A DNA stretch of 64,000 bases from Alcaligenaceae bacterium SAGV5 (GTDB taxonomy: Bacteria; Pseudomonadota; Gammaproteobacteria; Burkholderiales; Burkholderiaceae_B), in NCBI GenBank assembly GCA_009360345.1, contig SPDP01000001.1, positions 1,302,001 to 1,366,000 on the forward strand, read 5' to 3'. The position numbers and the translations under genes were made by a program. Below, in pieces: positions 8,331-16,936 of this stretch; within the stretch, counting starts at the first letter, position 1, and each line of letters begins with the position of its first letter. The notes under the pieces are model-generated. The model made no database searches, was not told where the DNA came from, and worked only from the letters and a program-made list of their open reading frames with translations.

Positions 8331-10103
8331 ATGACTGCCTCGCTCACGCTCGACGTCCTGAATACCGCCGATCCCGTCCGCTTCGTCCAGTTCCTGGACG
8401 GGCTGTACGAGCACAGCCCCTGGGTGCTGGAGCGGACCGTTCCCAAGCGCCCCTTCGCCTCGGCCGCCGCGCTCAAGTACGCGCTGGCGCAAACCGTGCG
8501 GGAGGGCACCCGGGACGAACAACTGGCGCTGATCCGCGCCCATCCGGAACTGGCCGGCCGCGCCGCCGTGGCGGGCCAGTTGACGGAGGATTCCGCCGGC
8601 GAACAGGCGCGGGCCGGGCTCACCCAATGCTCGCCCGAGGAATTCGAACTGCTGCACCAGCTCAACGCGGCCTACGGCGGCCGCTTCGGATTCCCCTTCA
8701 TCATCGCGGTGCGAGGCCCGACCGGCGCCGGCCTGAGCCGCTACGACATCATCGCCGCCATCGAGCGCCGGCTGCGGCACGCGCCCGACCAGGAATTCGC
8801 CGAAGCGCTGCGGCAGATCGACCGGATCGCCGAGATCCGCCTCGCGGACCGGCTGTCCCTGGCCCGCCCCTACGGCGACCTCGTGATGGCCTGGGCGGAA
8901 ACGCTTGCCGGCTACTCCGATTCGCCCGACCACCTGACCTGCACCTACCTGTCCACGGCCCACCGCGCGGTGGCCGCCCGCGTCCAGGCCTGGATGCTGG
9001 AGGCCGGCTTCGACTCGGTCTACCAGGACGCCGCGGGCAACGTCGTGGGCCGCTACCGGGCCGCGCCCACGACGCCCGAACCGCCGCTGGTGGCCACGGG
9101 CAGCCACTACGACACGGTCCGCAACGGCGGCAAGTATGACGGCCGCCTGGGTGTCCTGCTTCCCATCGCCGTGGTGGCCGACCTGAAGCGGCGCAATCGC
9201 CGCCTGCCCTTCGATCTGGATGTGGTGGCCTTCGCCGAGGAGGAAGGCGTGCGCTACGGCAGCACGCTGCTGGGCTCGTCGGCCTACATCGGCCGCTTCG
9301 ATCCCGGCGTGCTGGATTCGCTGGATGCCGCCGACATCAGCATGCGCCAGGCCATGCAGCTCGCGGGCCTCGATCCGGAACAGCTTGGCAAGGCGGCGGC
9401 CGAGACCTCCCGTCTGCGGCACTACTTCGAAATCCACATCGAGCAGGGTCCGGTGCTGCTGGAACGCAACCTGCCCGTGGGCGTGGTCACCTCCATCGCC
9501 GGCAGCGTGAGGCGGCTCCTGACCCTGGGCGGCGTGGCCGGCCACGCCGGCACCACCCCCATGGACATGCGCCGCGACGCCGCGTGCGCCGCGGCCGAGA
9601 TCGTGCTGGCGGTGGAACGGCGCTGCGCCCAGGCGCCGTCGCTGGTCGGCACGGTCGGGATCCTGAACGTGCCCCAGGGCTCGGTGAACGTCATCCCCGG
9701 CGCCTGCACCCTGTCACTCGACATCCGCGCCGCCGACAACACGGTACGCGACGCGGCATTGGCCGACATCGAGCGGGAAATCTCGGCCATCTGCGGCCGG
9801 CGCGGCATCGCGGTCGTGACCGAGGAGCTGATGCGCGCCGCCGCGGCGCCCTGCGCCCACGAACAAATGGCGATGTGGTCCCGCGCCATCGCCGACCGCG
9901 GCCTGCCGGCTTTCGAATTGCCCTCGGGCGCGGGCCACGATGCGATGAAGCTGGCCGAAGCCACCTCCATCACCATGCTTTTCACCCGCTGCGGCAACGG
10001 CGGCATCAGCCACAATCCGCTCGAAACCATGACGGCCGACGATGCCCAGCTAGCCGGCGAGCTGATGCAGGACTTCCTGGAACACATGGCGGCCGCCTCG
10101 TAG
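8331..10103 (+). CDS. Fused OHCU decarboxylase (UraD) and allantoate amidohydrolase
   Basis: One 590-residue frame joins two enzymes. Residues 1-165 are a UraD domain (RAHPELAGR with the catalytic His71, and FGFPFIIAVRG), which decarboxylates OHCU to S-allantoin. Residues 175-590 are an M20-family allantoate amidohydrolase/ureidoglycolate amidinohydrolase (AllC-like). Its metal-site residues are visible: His259 in GSHYDT, Asp270 in GGKYDG, Glu304/305 in AEEEGVRYG, His in EIHIEQGPVL, and GGISHNPLE near the end. With PuuE between the two reactions, it makes three consecutive pathway steps from two adjacent genes. There is no stop or frameshift at the junction. Confidence 0.92.
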   Translation: MTASLTLDVLNTADPVRFVQFLDGLYEHSPWVLERTVPKRPFASAAALKYALAQTVREGTRDEQLALIRAHPELAGRAAVAGQLTEDSAGEQARAGLTQCSPEEFELLHQLNAAYGGRFGFPFIIAVRGPTGAGLSRYDIIAAIERRLRHAPDQEFAEALRQIDRIAEIRLADRLSLARPYGDLVMAWAETLAGYSDSPDHLTCTYLSTAHRAVAARVQAWMLEAGFDSVYQDAAGNVVGRYRAAPTTPEPPLVATGSHYDTVRNGGKYDGRLGVLLPIAVVADLKRRNRRLPFDLDVVAFAEEEGVRYGSTLLGSSAYIGRFDPGVLDSLDAADISMRQAMQLAGLDPEQLGKAAAETSRLRHYFEIHIEQGPVLLERNLPVGVVTSIAGSVRRLLTLGGVAGHAGTTPMDMRRDAACAAAEIVLAVERRCAQAPSLVGTVGILNVPQGSVNVIPGACTLSLDIRAADNTVRDAALADIEREISAICGRRGIAVVTEELMRAAAAPCAHEQMAMWSRAIADRGLPAFELPSGAGHDAMKLAEATSITMLFTRCGNGGISHNPLETMTADDAQLAGELMQDFLEHMAAAS

Positions 10104-10120
10104 CCGGCGCCGCGCCGGCT
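10102..10120. terminator. Hairpin between two convergent genes
   Basis: A perfect 8-bp stem (AGCCGGCG / CGCCGGCT) with a 3-base loop overlaps the stop codons of both convergent genes. It could stall transcription from both sides. No T-tract follows on either strand, so intrinsic termination is not certain. Confidence 0.5.
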
Positions 10121-10902
10121 CAGCCGCTGACCAGGCGCGCCACCACCGGCGCGCCATCGACGAACACCATCAGTTCGCCCGGCTCGAAGCGGCGCCATAC
10201 CTCGTTCGTGGTCAGGGGCTCGGTCACGATCACCGCGACGCGGTCGTCGGGCGTGGTCACCTGGGCGAAATCCACGCTGACCTCGTCGTCCGACAGGCTG
10301 GCGGTGGCGAAGGGATGCTGGCGCACCAGATAGTGCAGGCGCGTGGAGCAATGGGCATACAGGGCTTCGCCGTCCGACAGCATGTAGTTGAAGGTTCCGT
10401 GCGCGGCGATCCCGGCGCTCAGTTCGCCCAGCGCGTCGGCCATGGCCTCGACGCCAGGATGGCAGGCAAAGCGCGTCCGCAGGGATTGCAGCATCCAGCA
10501 GAAGGCCCGTTCGCTATCCGTACCGCCCACCGGCCGATAGGGGCCGTCCAGCGCCGGCTGGTAGTCGACCAGGTCGCCGTTGTGCGCGAACACCCAGTAC
10601 CGCCCCCACAGCTCGCGAACGAAAGGATGGCAATTCTCCAGCGCCACCCGTCCCACCGTCGCCTTGCGGATATGCGCGATCACGTTCCGCGACTTGATCG
10701 GATAACGCCGGATCAGGTCCGCCACGGGGGACAGCAGGGCCGGTTCATGATCGACGAAGTGGCGTACCCCCGCTCCCTCGAAGAAGGCGATACCCCAGCC
10801 GTCGACGTGTTCGCCGGTGCGCCCCGCGCGGGTGGCGAAACCGGTGAAGCTGAAAACGATGTCGGTCGGCGTGTTGCCATTCATGCCGAGCAGTTGGCAC
10901 AT
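10120..10902 (-). CDS. Class II glutamine amidotransferase domain protein
   Basis: This 260-residue protein begins MCQLLGMN, so processing of Met1 would expose Cys2, the nucleophile of Ntn-type glutamine amidotransferases. Further family motifs are DGWGIAFFEG, RNVIAHIRKATVG and FAHNGDLVDY. It is a stand-alone GATase, like YafJ, with no synthase domain. The acceptor substrate is unknown. It lies between the ureide genes and an ABC transporter, but this class is often found in unrelated contexts, so a role in nitrogen salvage is only a guess. Confidence 0.88.
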   Translation of the reverse strand: MCQLLGMNGNTPTDIVFSFTGFATRAGRTGEHVDGWGIAFFEGAGVRHFVDHEPALLSPVADLIRRYPIKSRNVIAHIRKATVGRVALENCHPFVRELWGRYWVFAHNGDLVDYQPALDGPYRPVGGTDSERAFCWMLQSLRTRFACHPGVEAMADALGELSAGIAAHGTFNYMLSDGEALYAHCSTRLHYLVRQHPFATASLSDDEVSVDFAQVTTPDDRVAVIVTEPLTTNEVWRRFEPGELMVFVDGAPVVARLVSG

Positions 10903-11097
10903 GGGGAACCTTCGCGGTGCAAGAAACGGGCACGGATCCTGCTTTTGACACAGGGTGAAACCGGCGCGCCCCAAATCGGTGAAAAGCCGCGCCAATGCGG
11001 GTTTACCTCGCATTGTTGGCGCGCAGAACCGGGATGTATTCTCCCCAAAAAACCCAGGGCGGCACAACCGTCGCCACTCACCCGAGGAAACTCCAGC

Positions 11098-12159
11098 ATG
11101 AAAACGACACTTCGCACTCCGGGTCGCCGTGCCGTGCTCGCCGGCCTGTCGCTCCTCCTGGCCGCGGCGTGGGCCGCTCCCGCCGCCCACGCCCAGGATA
11201 CCAAGATACGCTTCCAACTCGACTGGCGTTTCGAGGGCCCCAGCGCGATTTTCCTGGTCGCCGCCAAGAAAGGCTATTTCAAGCAGGAGAAACTGGACGT
11301 CACCATCGACGCCGGCAGCGGGTCGGGCGCGGCGGTGAACCGGGTGGCCTCGGGCTCGTATGAAATGGGCTTCGCCGACCTGGCGGCGCTCATGGAATTC
11401 CAGGGCAACAACCCCAGCGCGCCCAACCAGCCCACCGGCGTCATGATGGTCTACAACAACACGCCCGCCGCGGTGTTCTCGCTCAAGAAAAGCGGCATCA
11501 AGACCCCCAAGGACCTCGAAGGCAAGAAGCTCGGCTCCCCCTCGTTCGACGGCGGCCGCCGCTCCTTCCCGATATTCGCCCAGGCCAACAAGATCGACGA
11601 CGCCAAGGTCACCTGGATCAGCATGGATCCGGCGCTGCGCGAGACCATGCTCGCGCGCGGCGACGTCGACGCGATCACCGGTTTCTACTTCACCTCGCTG
11701 CTGAACCTGAACGCGCGGGGCGTCAAGGACCAGGACATCGCCATCATGTCCTACCCCGACTACGGCGTGAAGCTGTACGGCAACGCGATCATCGCCGACC
11801 GCAATTTTGCCAAGAACCATCCCGAGGCGGTCAAGGGCTTCCTGCGCGCGGTGACCAAGGCCACGCGCGACGTGCTGGCCGACCCGGCCGCCTCGATCGC
11901 CACCGTGAAAGAACGGGACGGCATCATCGATGCCCCGCTGGAACTCAAGCGCCTGCGGCTAGCGATACAGACCGCCATCGACACCCCCGATGCGCGCACC
12001 GACGGCTTCGGCGACATCAACCCGGCCCGCATGGCGCTGATGGCCGCCCAGGTCACCCGCACCTACGGCACCAAGACCTCGGTCAGTCCCGAGGCGGCAT
12101 TCGACCGCTCGTTCCTGCCGGAGAAAGCGCTGACGGGGTCCGTGCTGCGCGGCAAATGA
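11098..12159 (+). CDS. ABC transporter periplasmic binding protein, NitT/TauT (NMT1) type
   Basis: This 353-residue protein has a signal peptide (Arg-rich start, hydrophobic core, cleavage near AAHAQD at residue 32) and an NMT1/THI5-like fold (IRFQLDWRFEGPSAIFLVA, SGAAVNRVASGSYEMGFAD, DLEGKKLGSPSFDGGRRSF). The start has GAGG upstream. The ATPase gene starts one base after its stop, and the permease follows. Receptors of this class bind pyrimidines, sulfonates, riboflavin or purine-like compounds. Position beside allantoin genes suggests a purine or ureide ligand, which is inference. Confidence 0.88.
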   Translation: MKTTLRTPGRRAVLAGLSLLLAAAWAAPAAHAQDTKIRFQLDWRFEGPSAIFLVAAKKGYFKQEKLDVTIDAGSGSGAAVNRVASGSYEMGFADLAALMEFQGNNPSAPNQPTGVMMVYNNTPAAVFSLKKSGIKTPKDLEGKKLGSPSFDGGRRSFPIFAQANKIDDAKVTWISMDPALRETMLARGDVDAITGFYFTSLLNLNARGVKDQDIAIMSYPDYGVKLYGNAIIADRNFAKNHPEAVKGFLRAVTKATRDVLADPAASIATVKERDGIIDAPLELKRLRLAIQTAIDTPDARTDGFGDINPARMALMAAQVTRTYGTKTSVSPEAAFDRSFLPEKALTGSVLRGK

Positions 12160-12160
12160 C

Positions 12161-12943
12161 ATGACTGCCTTCGTCGATTTCCAGCGGGTCTCGCTGGCGT
12201 ACAGCGCCGCGCAGGAGCGGGCGGGCGAATACGCGGTCGAGGACATCAGCCTCTCTATCGGCAAAGGCGAGTTCGTCGCCATCGTCGGCCCCTCGGGCTG
12301 CGGCAAGTCCACCTTCATGAAGCTGACGACGGGCCTGAAATCGCCCACCCGCGGCACCGTGACGGTGGGCGGCAGGCAGGTCACCGGCCCCCTGAAGATC
12401 GTGGGCATGGCGTTCCAGGCTCCCAACCTGCTGCCCTGGCGCACCACGCTCGACAACATCCTGCTGCCGCTGGAAATCGTCGAGCCCTATCGCTCGAGTT
12501 TCCGCGCCAGGCGCGCCGAATACACCGAACGTGCGCGGGCGCTGCTGGCGACCGTCGGACTGGACGGCTACGAGCACAAGTTCCCATGGGAACTGTCGGG
12601 CGGCATGCAGCAGCGCGCGTCGCTGTGCCGGGCACTCATCCACGAGCCCGAGATGCTGATGCTGGACGAGCCCTTCGGCGCGCTGGACGCGTTCACGCGC
12701 GAGGAGTTGTGGTGCGTGCTGCGCGACCTCTGGACCGCGCGCCGCTTCAACGTGGTGCTGGTCACCCACGACCTGCGCGAGGCCGTATTCCTGGCCGACA
12801 CGGTCTACGTGATGAGCAAGCGCCCCGGCCGCATCCTGTCCCGCCGGGATATCGAGCTGCCGCGGCCCCGGGAACTCGAAACCACGTATTCCGACGACTT
12901 CAACGCCCTGGTGCTCGAACTGCGCACCCAGATCGGACATTGA
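12161..12943 (+). CDS. ABC transporter ATPase, NitT/TauT type
   Basis: This 260-residue nucleotide-binding subunit has Walker A GPSGCGKST, signature LSGGMQQRASLCRAL, Walker B MLMLDEPFGALD, and the switch histidine in VLVTHDLREA. FQAPNLLPWRT is typical of the SsuB/TauB branch. It follows the receptor gene by one base and precedes the permease by 45 bases. It powers import of the same unidentified ligand. Confidence 0.94.
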   Translation: MTAFVDFQRVSLAYSAAQERAGEYAVEDISLSIGKGEFVAIVGPSGCGKSTFMKLTTGLKSPTRGTVTVGGRQVTGPLKIVGMAFQAPNLLPWRTTLDNILLPLEIVEPYRSSFRARRAEYTERARALLATVGLDGYEHKFPWELSGGMQQRASLCRALIHEPEMLMLDEPFGALDAFTREELWCVLRDLWTARRFNVVLVTHDLREAVFLADTVYVMSKRPGRILSRRDIELPRPRELETTYSDDFNALVLELRTQIGH

Positions 12944-12988
12944 CCGGCGCCACCCGCGCTCCCCAGCCCCCTCACGCCGATTCGCCCG

Positions 12989-13756
12989 ATGAACAACACA
13001 TTCGCCGAACGCCTCGCACCGCTCGCCCTGCTGGTGGCCGTCATCGTCCTTTGGGAGATCGTCTGCCGGGTATTCCAGGTCTCCGAGTTCATCTTCCCCA
13101 GCCCCTCGCAGATCCTGCAGGCCACCATCGACTATGCGCCGGTCATCGCCATGCATGCCTGGCGCACTTTCTGGGTCACGATGGCGGGCTTCGGCATCTC
13201 GATCGTGGTGGGAGTGGTGTTGGGCTTCGTCATCGGCAGCTCGCGCCTCGCCTATACGGCCGTGTACCCGTTGATGACGGCCTTCAACGCCCTACCCAAG
13301 GCGGCCTTCGTACCCGTGCTGGTCGTATGGTTCGGCATAGGCGTCGGCCCGGCGGTACTGACCGCCTTCCTGATCTCGTTCTTTCCCATCATGGTCAACA
13401 TCGCCACCGGCCTCGCCACGCTCGAACCGGAACTGGAGGATGTGCTGCGGGTGCTGGGCGCCAAGCGCATGGATGTACTGCTCAAGGTCGGGCTGCCCCG
13501 GTCGCTGCCGTATTTCTACGCGTCGCTGAAGGTCGCTATCACGCTGGCCTTCGTCGGTTCGACGGTGTCCGAGATGGCGGCCTCGAACGAGGGCATCGGC
13601 TACCTGCTGGTGTCGGCCGGATCAGCCATGAAGATGCCGCTGGCCTTCGCCGGCCTGATGGTGATAGGCGTGATGGCCATGGCCATGTACGAGCTGTTCG
13701 CGCTGGTCGAAAAACGTACCACGGCCTGGGCCCACCGGGGCAACCAGGGCACCTGA
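12989..13756 (+). CDS. ABC transporter permease, NitT/TauT type
   Basis: This 255-residue inner-membrane protein has about six hydrophobic segments and a BPD_transp_1 EAA loop around LEPELEDVLRVLGAKRMDVL. It is the size and type of SsuC/TauC permeases. There is no clear ribosome-binding site, so the first ATG of the frame was kept. It completes a receptor-ATPase-permease cassette that probably forms one transcript from 11098. Confidence 0.92.
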   Translation: MNNTFAERLAPLALLVAVIVLWEIVCRVFQVSEFIFPSPSQILQATIDYAPVIAMHAWRTFWVTMAGFGISIVVGVVLGFVIGSSRLAYTAVYPLMTAFNALPKAAFVPVLVVWFGIGVGPAVLTAFLISFFPIMVNIATGLATLEPELEDVLRVLGAKRMDVLLKVGLPRSLPYFYASLKVAITLAFVGSTVSEMAASNEGIGYLLVSAGSAMKMPLAFAGLMVIGVMAMAMYELFALVEKRTTAWAHRGNQGT

Positions 13757-13912
13757 GCGCAGCCTCCGGCGGACCTGCCGCCGCTCCAGTCCGGATTTCG
13801 TGCACACGGTCGGCCAACTGGGCGTATTCTGGTTGGTGTCGAACGAGCCTCCTCCCGGCTCCTTGCGGCGCGCTGCCGGCCGCAGCAACCGTGACTCCCG
13901 GAGCCAGCCACC

Positions 13913-15853
13913 GTGAACCCCCCCGCCATGCGCGTCCTGCTTGCCGAGGACGATCCCCACGATGCGGAACTTACCCTGGAACGCCTGTCGATCTCGGGAC
14001 TCAGCGTAGAGAGCCTCATCGTCAACAACGAGGCTGACTTCACCCGCGCCCTGGACGGCGGGAACTTCGACCTCGTCCTGTCCGATTTCCACATGCCGGG
14101 CTTTTCCGGCAGCCAGGCGCTGCGGATCGCCCGCAGGCACCCCACCGCCCTGCCCTTCATCTTCGTCTCCGGCGTCCTGGGCGAGGAACACGCGGTCGAT
14201 ATGCTGAAGGAAGGCGCGACCGACTACGTGCTCAAACAACGCCTGGAGCGCCTGCCCATCGTCGTGCGTCGGGCCCTGGACGAAGCGCGCGAGCGCCGGT
14301 CCCGGCACGATGCCGAACGCCGGCTGCGCGAAAGCGAAACCTACTTCGGGCAGTTGATCGACGCGCTGCGGGACTACTCGGTGGCCACGCTGTCGCTGGA
14401 AGGCAGGATAGAAAGCTGGAACCGCGCCTCGGAATGGCTGTTCGGCTACCCGGCCGAAGAGGTGATCGGCCGCCCCGGCGACATGTTCAATCTCCCTCCC
14501 GAACCGGGCCTGCCAGAACCCGGACCGCTGTGCCAGCAACTGGCCGACATCGGCACCGGCAACAGCCTGGTCGAGGAGCGCTGGCTGATGCGCAAGAACG
14601 GCGCCACTTTCTATGCATCGATCGTGACGACGGCCATCTTCGGCAATGGTGGGGCCGTGCGCGGATTCTCGCGCATCGTCCGCGACATGACCGACAGCAG
14701 GGTGGCCGCCGATCTGCTGCAGATGGCCAAGGAACAGGCCGAGGCCGCCAACCGCGCCAAGGACCGCTTCCTGGCCGTGCTCTCACACGAGCTGCGCACG
14801 CCGCTCGGTCCCATCTATGCGGCCGCGCAGGCGCTGGACCTGCGCCAGGACCTGCCCCCCGGGAGCCGCCGCAGTGTCGAGCTGATCAAGCGCAACGTCG
14901 AGGTCGAAGCCCGCCTGATCGACGATCTGCTCGACATCTCCAAGATCGTCAACGACAAGCTGAGCCTGCGCCTCGAACCCACGGACCTGGTGGGCATCCT
15001 GAACGGGATCGCCGAGATTTTCCGCGAAGAAGCCGCCGCCCGCCACATCGAGCTGCACTACACGCCGCTGCCCTATCCGGTCATCGTGCAGGCCGACCCG
15101 GCCCGCCTGCAGCAGATCGTCTGGAACCTGCTGAAGAACGCCATCAAGTTCACCCCGCGTGGCGGCGAGATACGCATCACGATGTACCAGCCCGCGCCGG
15201 GCAGGATCGCGGTCGACGTCTCGGACACCGGCATCGGCATCCCCCCGCAGGCGCTCAAGCGGATCTTCGACGCCTTCGACCAGGGCGAGGAAGACGCCGC
15301 CCAATCACGCGGCGGCCTGGGGCTGGGACTGGCCATCGCCAGCTCGCTGGCGCAGCGCCACGGCGGCACCCTGAGCGTGCGCAGCGACGGCCAGGGCAAG
15401 GGCACGACCTTCACGCTGACGCTGGACGATCCAGCCGGCGGAACGCTGCACGCCCCGGCCGAGGAAACGCTTCCCGCTTCCGCTCCACTGGTGCGCCCCG
15501 CGAGCATCCTGTTGGTGGAAGACAACGTCGATACCGCCGAAGCCATGCAATACCTGCTGGCCGAATACGGCTATGAGGTCGAGGTCGCGGAAAGCGTGGC
15601 GGCCGCCTGCCGCTGCGTCGATGCCCGGCGCTACGACGTGCTGGTCAGCGACATGGGGCTGCCCGACGGCGACGGCATCGACGTGCTGCGGCGCTACGCC
15701 CCCCAGTCCGGCCAGATCGCGGTCGCGCTCACCGGCTATGGCATGGAATCCGACGTGCGCCGCTGCCTGGATGCCGGGTTCGCGTTCCACCTGACCAAGC
15801 CGCTGGATATCGACCAATTGATCCGCGTCCTGCGGCGCGAACCCCGGGGCTGA
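13913..15853 (+). CDS. Hybrid sensor histidine kinase, REC-PAS-HisKA-HATPase-REC
   Basis: This 646-residue protein has an N-terminal receiver (acidic EDD, phospho-acceptor Asp58 in VLSDFHMPG), a PAS domain at about 140-260 (IESWNRASEWLFGY), a HisKA dimerisation domain with H-box His292 (LSHELRTPLG), an HATPase domain (N box NLLKNAIKF, DTGIGIP, GLGLGLAI) and a second receiver with Asp580 (VSDMGLPDGDG). No membrane segment is seen, so it should be cytoplasmic. GTG at 13913 was chosen because GGAG lies nine bases before it; an in-frame ATG follows at 13928. No response regulator with an output domain is adjacent, so its partner is elsewhere. Confidence 0.92.
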   Translation: MNPPAMRVLLAEDDPHDAELTLERLSISGLSVESLIVNNEADFTRALDGGNFDLVLSDFHMPGFSGSQALRIARRHPTALPFIFVSGVLGEEHAVDMLKEGATDYVLKQRLERLPIVVRRALDEARERRSRHDAERRLRESETYFGQLIDALRDYSVATLSLEGRIESWNRASEWLFGYPAEEVIGRPGDMFNLPPEPGLPEPGPLCQQLADIGTGNSLVEERWLMRKNGATFYASIVTTAIFGNGGAVRGFSRIVRDMTDSRVAADLLQMAKEQAEAANRAKDRFLAVLSHELRTPLGPIYAAAQALDLRQDLPPGSRRSVELIKRNVEVEARLIDDLLDISKIVNDKLSLRLEPTDLVGILNGIAEIFREEAAARHIELHYTPLPYPVIVQADPARLQQIVWNLLKNAIKFTPRGGEIRITMYQPAPGRIAVDVSDTGIGIPPQALKRIFDAFDQGEEDAAQSRGGLGLGLAIASSLAQRHGGTLSVRSDGQGKGTTFTLTLDDPAGGTLHAPAEETLPASAPLVRPASILLVEDNVDTAEAMQYLLAEYGYEVEVAESVAAACRCVDARRYDVLVSDMGLPDGDGIDVLRRYAPQSGQIAVALTGYGMESDVRRCLDAGFAFHLTKPLDIDQLIRVLRREPRG

Positions 15854-15899
15854 TGCGCCAAGCCCACCTTCGGCTTTTAGGGATGGGCTAGAATCGGAG

Positions 15900-15920
15900 G
15901 CAAATTATTTACTATTTTGC
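15900..15920. promoter_or_regulatory. Candidate LysR auto-regulatory site
   Basis: An A+T-rich dyad, GCAAA then 11 bases then TTTGC, lies 67 bases upstream of the LysR start at 15988, in otherwise GC-rich DNA. The spacing matches the T-N11-A layout of LysR boxes. Function is inferred from position and shape only. Confidence 0.45.
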
Positions 15921-15987
15921 ATAAATCACCCGCCCCGCCCGGCCGGCGCCTCCTGGAACGGCCCGCATGCGGTGCGCGGCGCCCCCC

Positions 15988-16884
15988 ATGGACCGCTTCA
16001 AGCAGATCGAATCCTTCGTCTCCGCCGTCGTGCGCGGCAGCCTGTCGGCCGCGGCCCGCAGCGAAGGCGTCGCGCCGGCCGTCATCGGCCGGCGCATCGA
16101 CGCGCTGGAAACCCGGCTGGGCGTCAAGCTGCTGATACGCACCACGCGCAAGATCTCGCTCAGCGCCGAGGGCACGGAGTTCTTCGAGGAATGCCAGCAA
16201 ATCCTGCAATCCCTCGAGAATGCCGAAAACAGTGTGTCGGCGGGCGGCGAACACCCCAAGGGGCATTTTCGCGTCACGGCGCCCGGAGGCTTCGGCCGGC
16301 GCCATGTCGCCCCGCTGCTGCCCCGCCTGCTGGACGCCTATCCCGGCATCACCGTGACGCTGGACCTGAACGACCGGCTGGTGGATCTGGTCAACGAAGG
16401 CTATGACTGCGCCATCCGGATCGGCGACCTGGCTGACTCCAGCATGGTCAGCGTGCGCCTGGCCGACAACCGCCGCATGGTCGTCGCGTCGCCCGCCTAC
16501 CTGGCCCGGCACGGCACTCCCCAGCACCCCACCGATCTGGCGCGCCACAACTGCCTGTCCTTCGGCACCGGCGTCAACCAGGCCCGGGGCTGGCTCTTCA
16601 GCATCGACGGCAAGGCCACGCCGCAGCGCATATCGGGTACGCTCGAATGCACCGACGGCGCCGTGCTGCATGCCTGGACGCTGGATGGACGGGGCCTGGC
16701 GTGGAGATCGCTGTGGGAAATCGAAGACGACCTCAAGGAAGGACGCCTGGTGGCCGTGCTCGACGAATTCGCCGCGCCCCCCAACGCCATCTACGCCGTG
16801 TATCCTCAACGCAAGCATCTGCCGCTGCGTGTCCGGGTCTTCATCGACATGCTGCGGCAAAGCTACGCCAAACGCCTGCCCTAG
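15988..16884 (+). CDS. LysR-type regulator, CrgA/AaeR-like branch
   Basis: This 298-residue protein has a LysR helix-turn-helix (FKQIESFVSAVVRGSLSAAA, then GRRIDALETRLGVKLLIRTT) and the effector domain of the group that carries GHFRVTAPGGFGRRHVAPLL and DCAIRIGDLADSSMV. The ATG at 15988 gives the standard MDRFKQIESF start; an upstream in-frame ATG at 15967 would add seven unlikely residues. No divergent target gene is adjacent, so the regulated genes are unknown; the Fnr-type gene lies 52 bases downstream on the same strand. Confidence 0.92.
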   Translation: MDRFKQIESFVSAVVRGSLSAAARSEGVAPAVIGRRIDALETRLGVKLLIRTTRKISLSAEGTEFFEECQQILQSLENAENSVSAGGEHPKGHFRVTAPGGFGRRHVAPLLPRLLDAYPGITVTLDLNDRLVDLVNEGYDCAIRIGDLADSSMVSVRLADNRRMVVASPAYLARHGTPQHPTDLARHNCLSFGTGVNQARGWLFSIDGKATPQRISGTLECTDGAVLHAWTLDGRGLAWRSLWEIEDDLKEGRLVAVLDEFAAPPNAIYAVYPQRKHLPLRVRVFIDMLRQSYAKRLP

Positions 16885-16936
16885 CCCCGCTCCGCCCGCC
16901 CAGGCCGCCACGGCCGGCCCAGAATAAAGACCAGCC

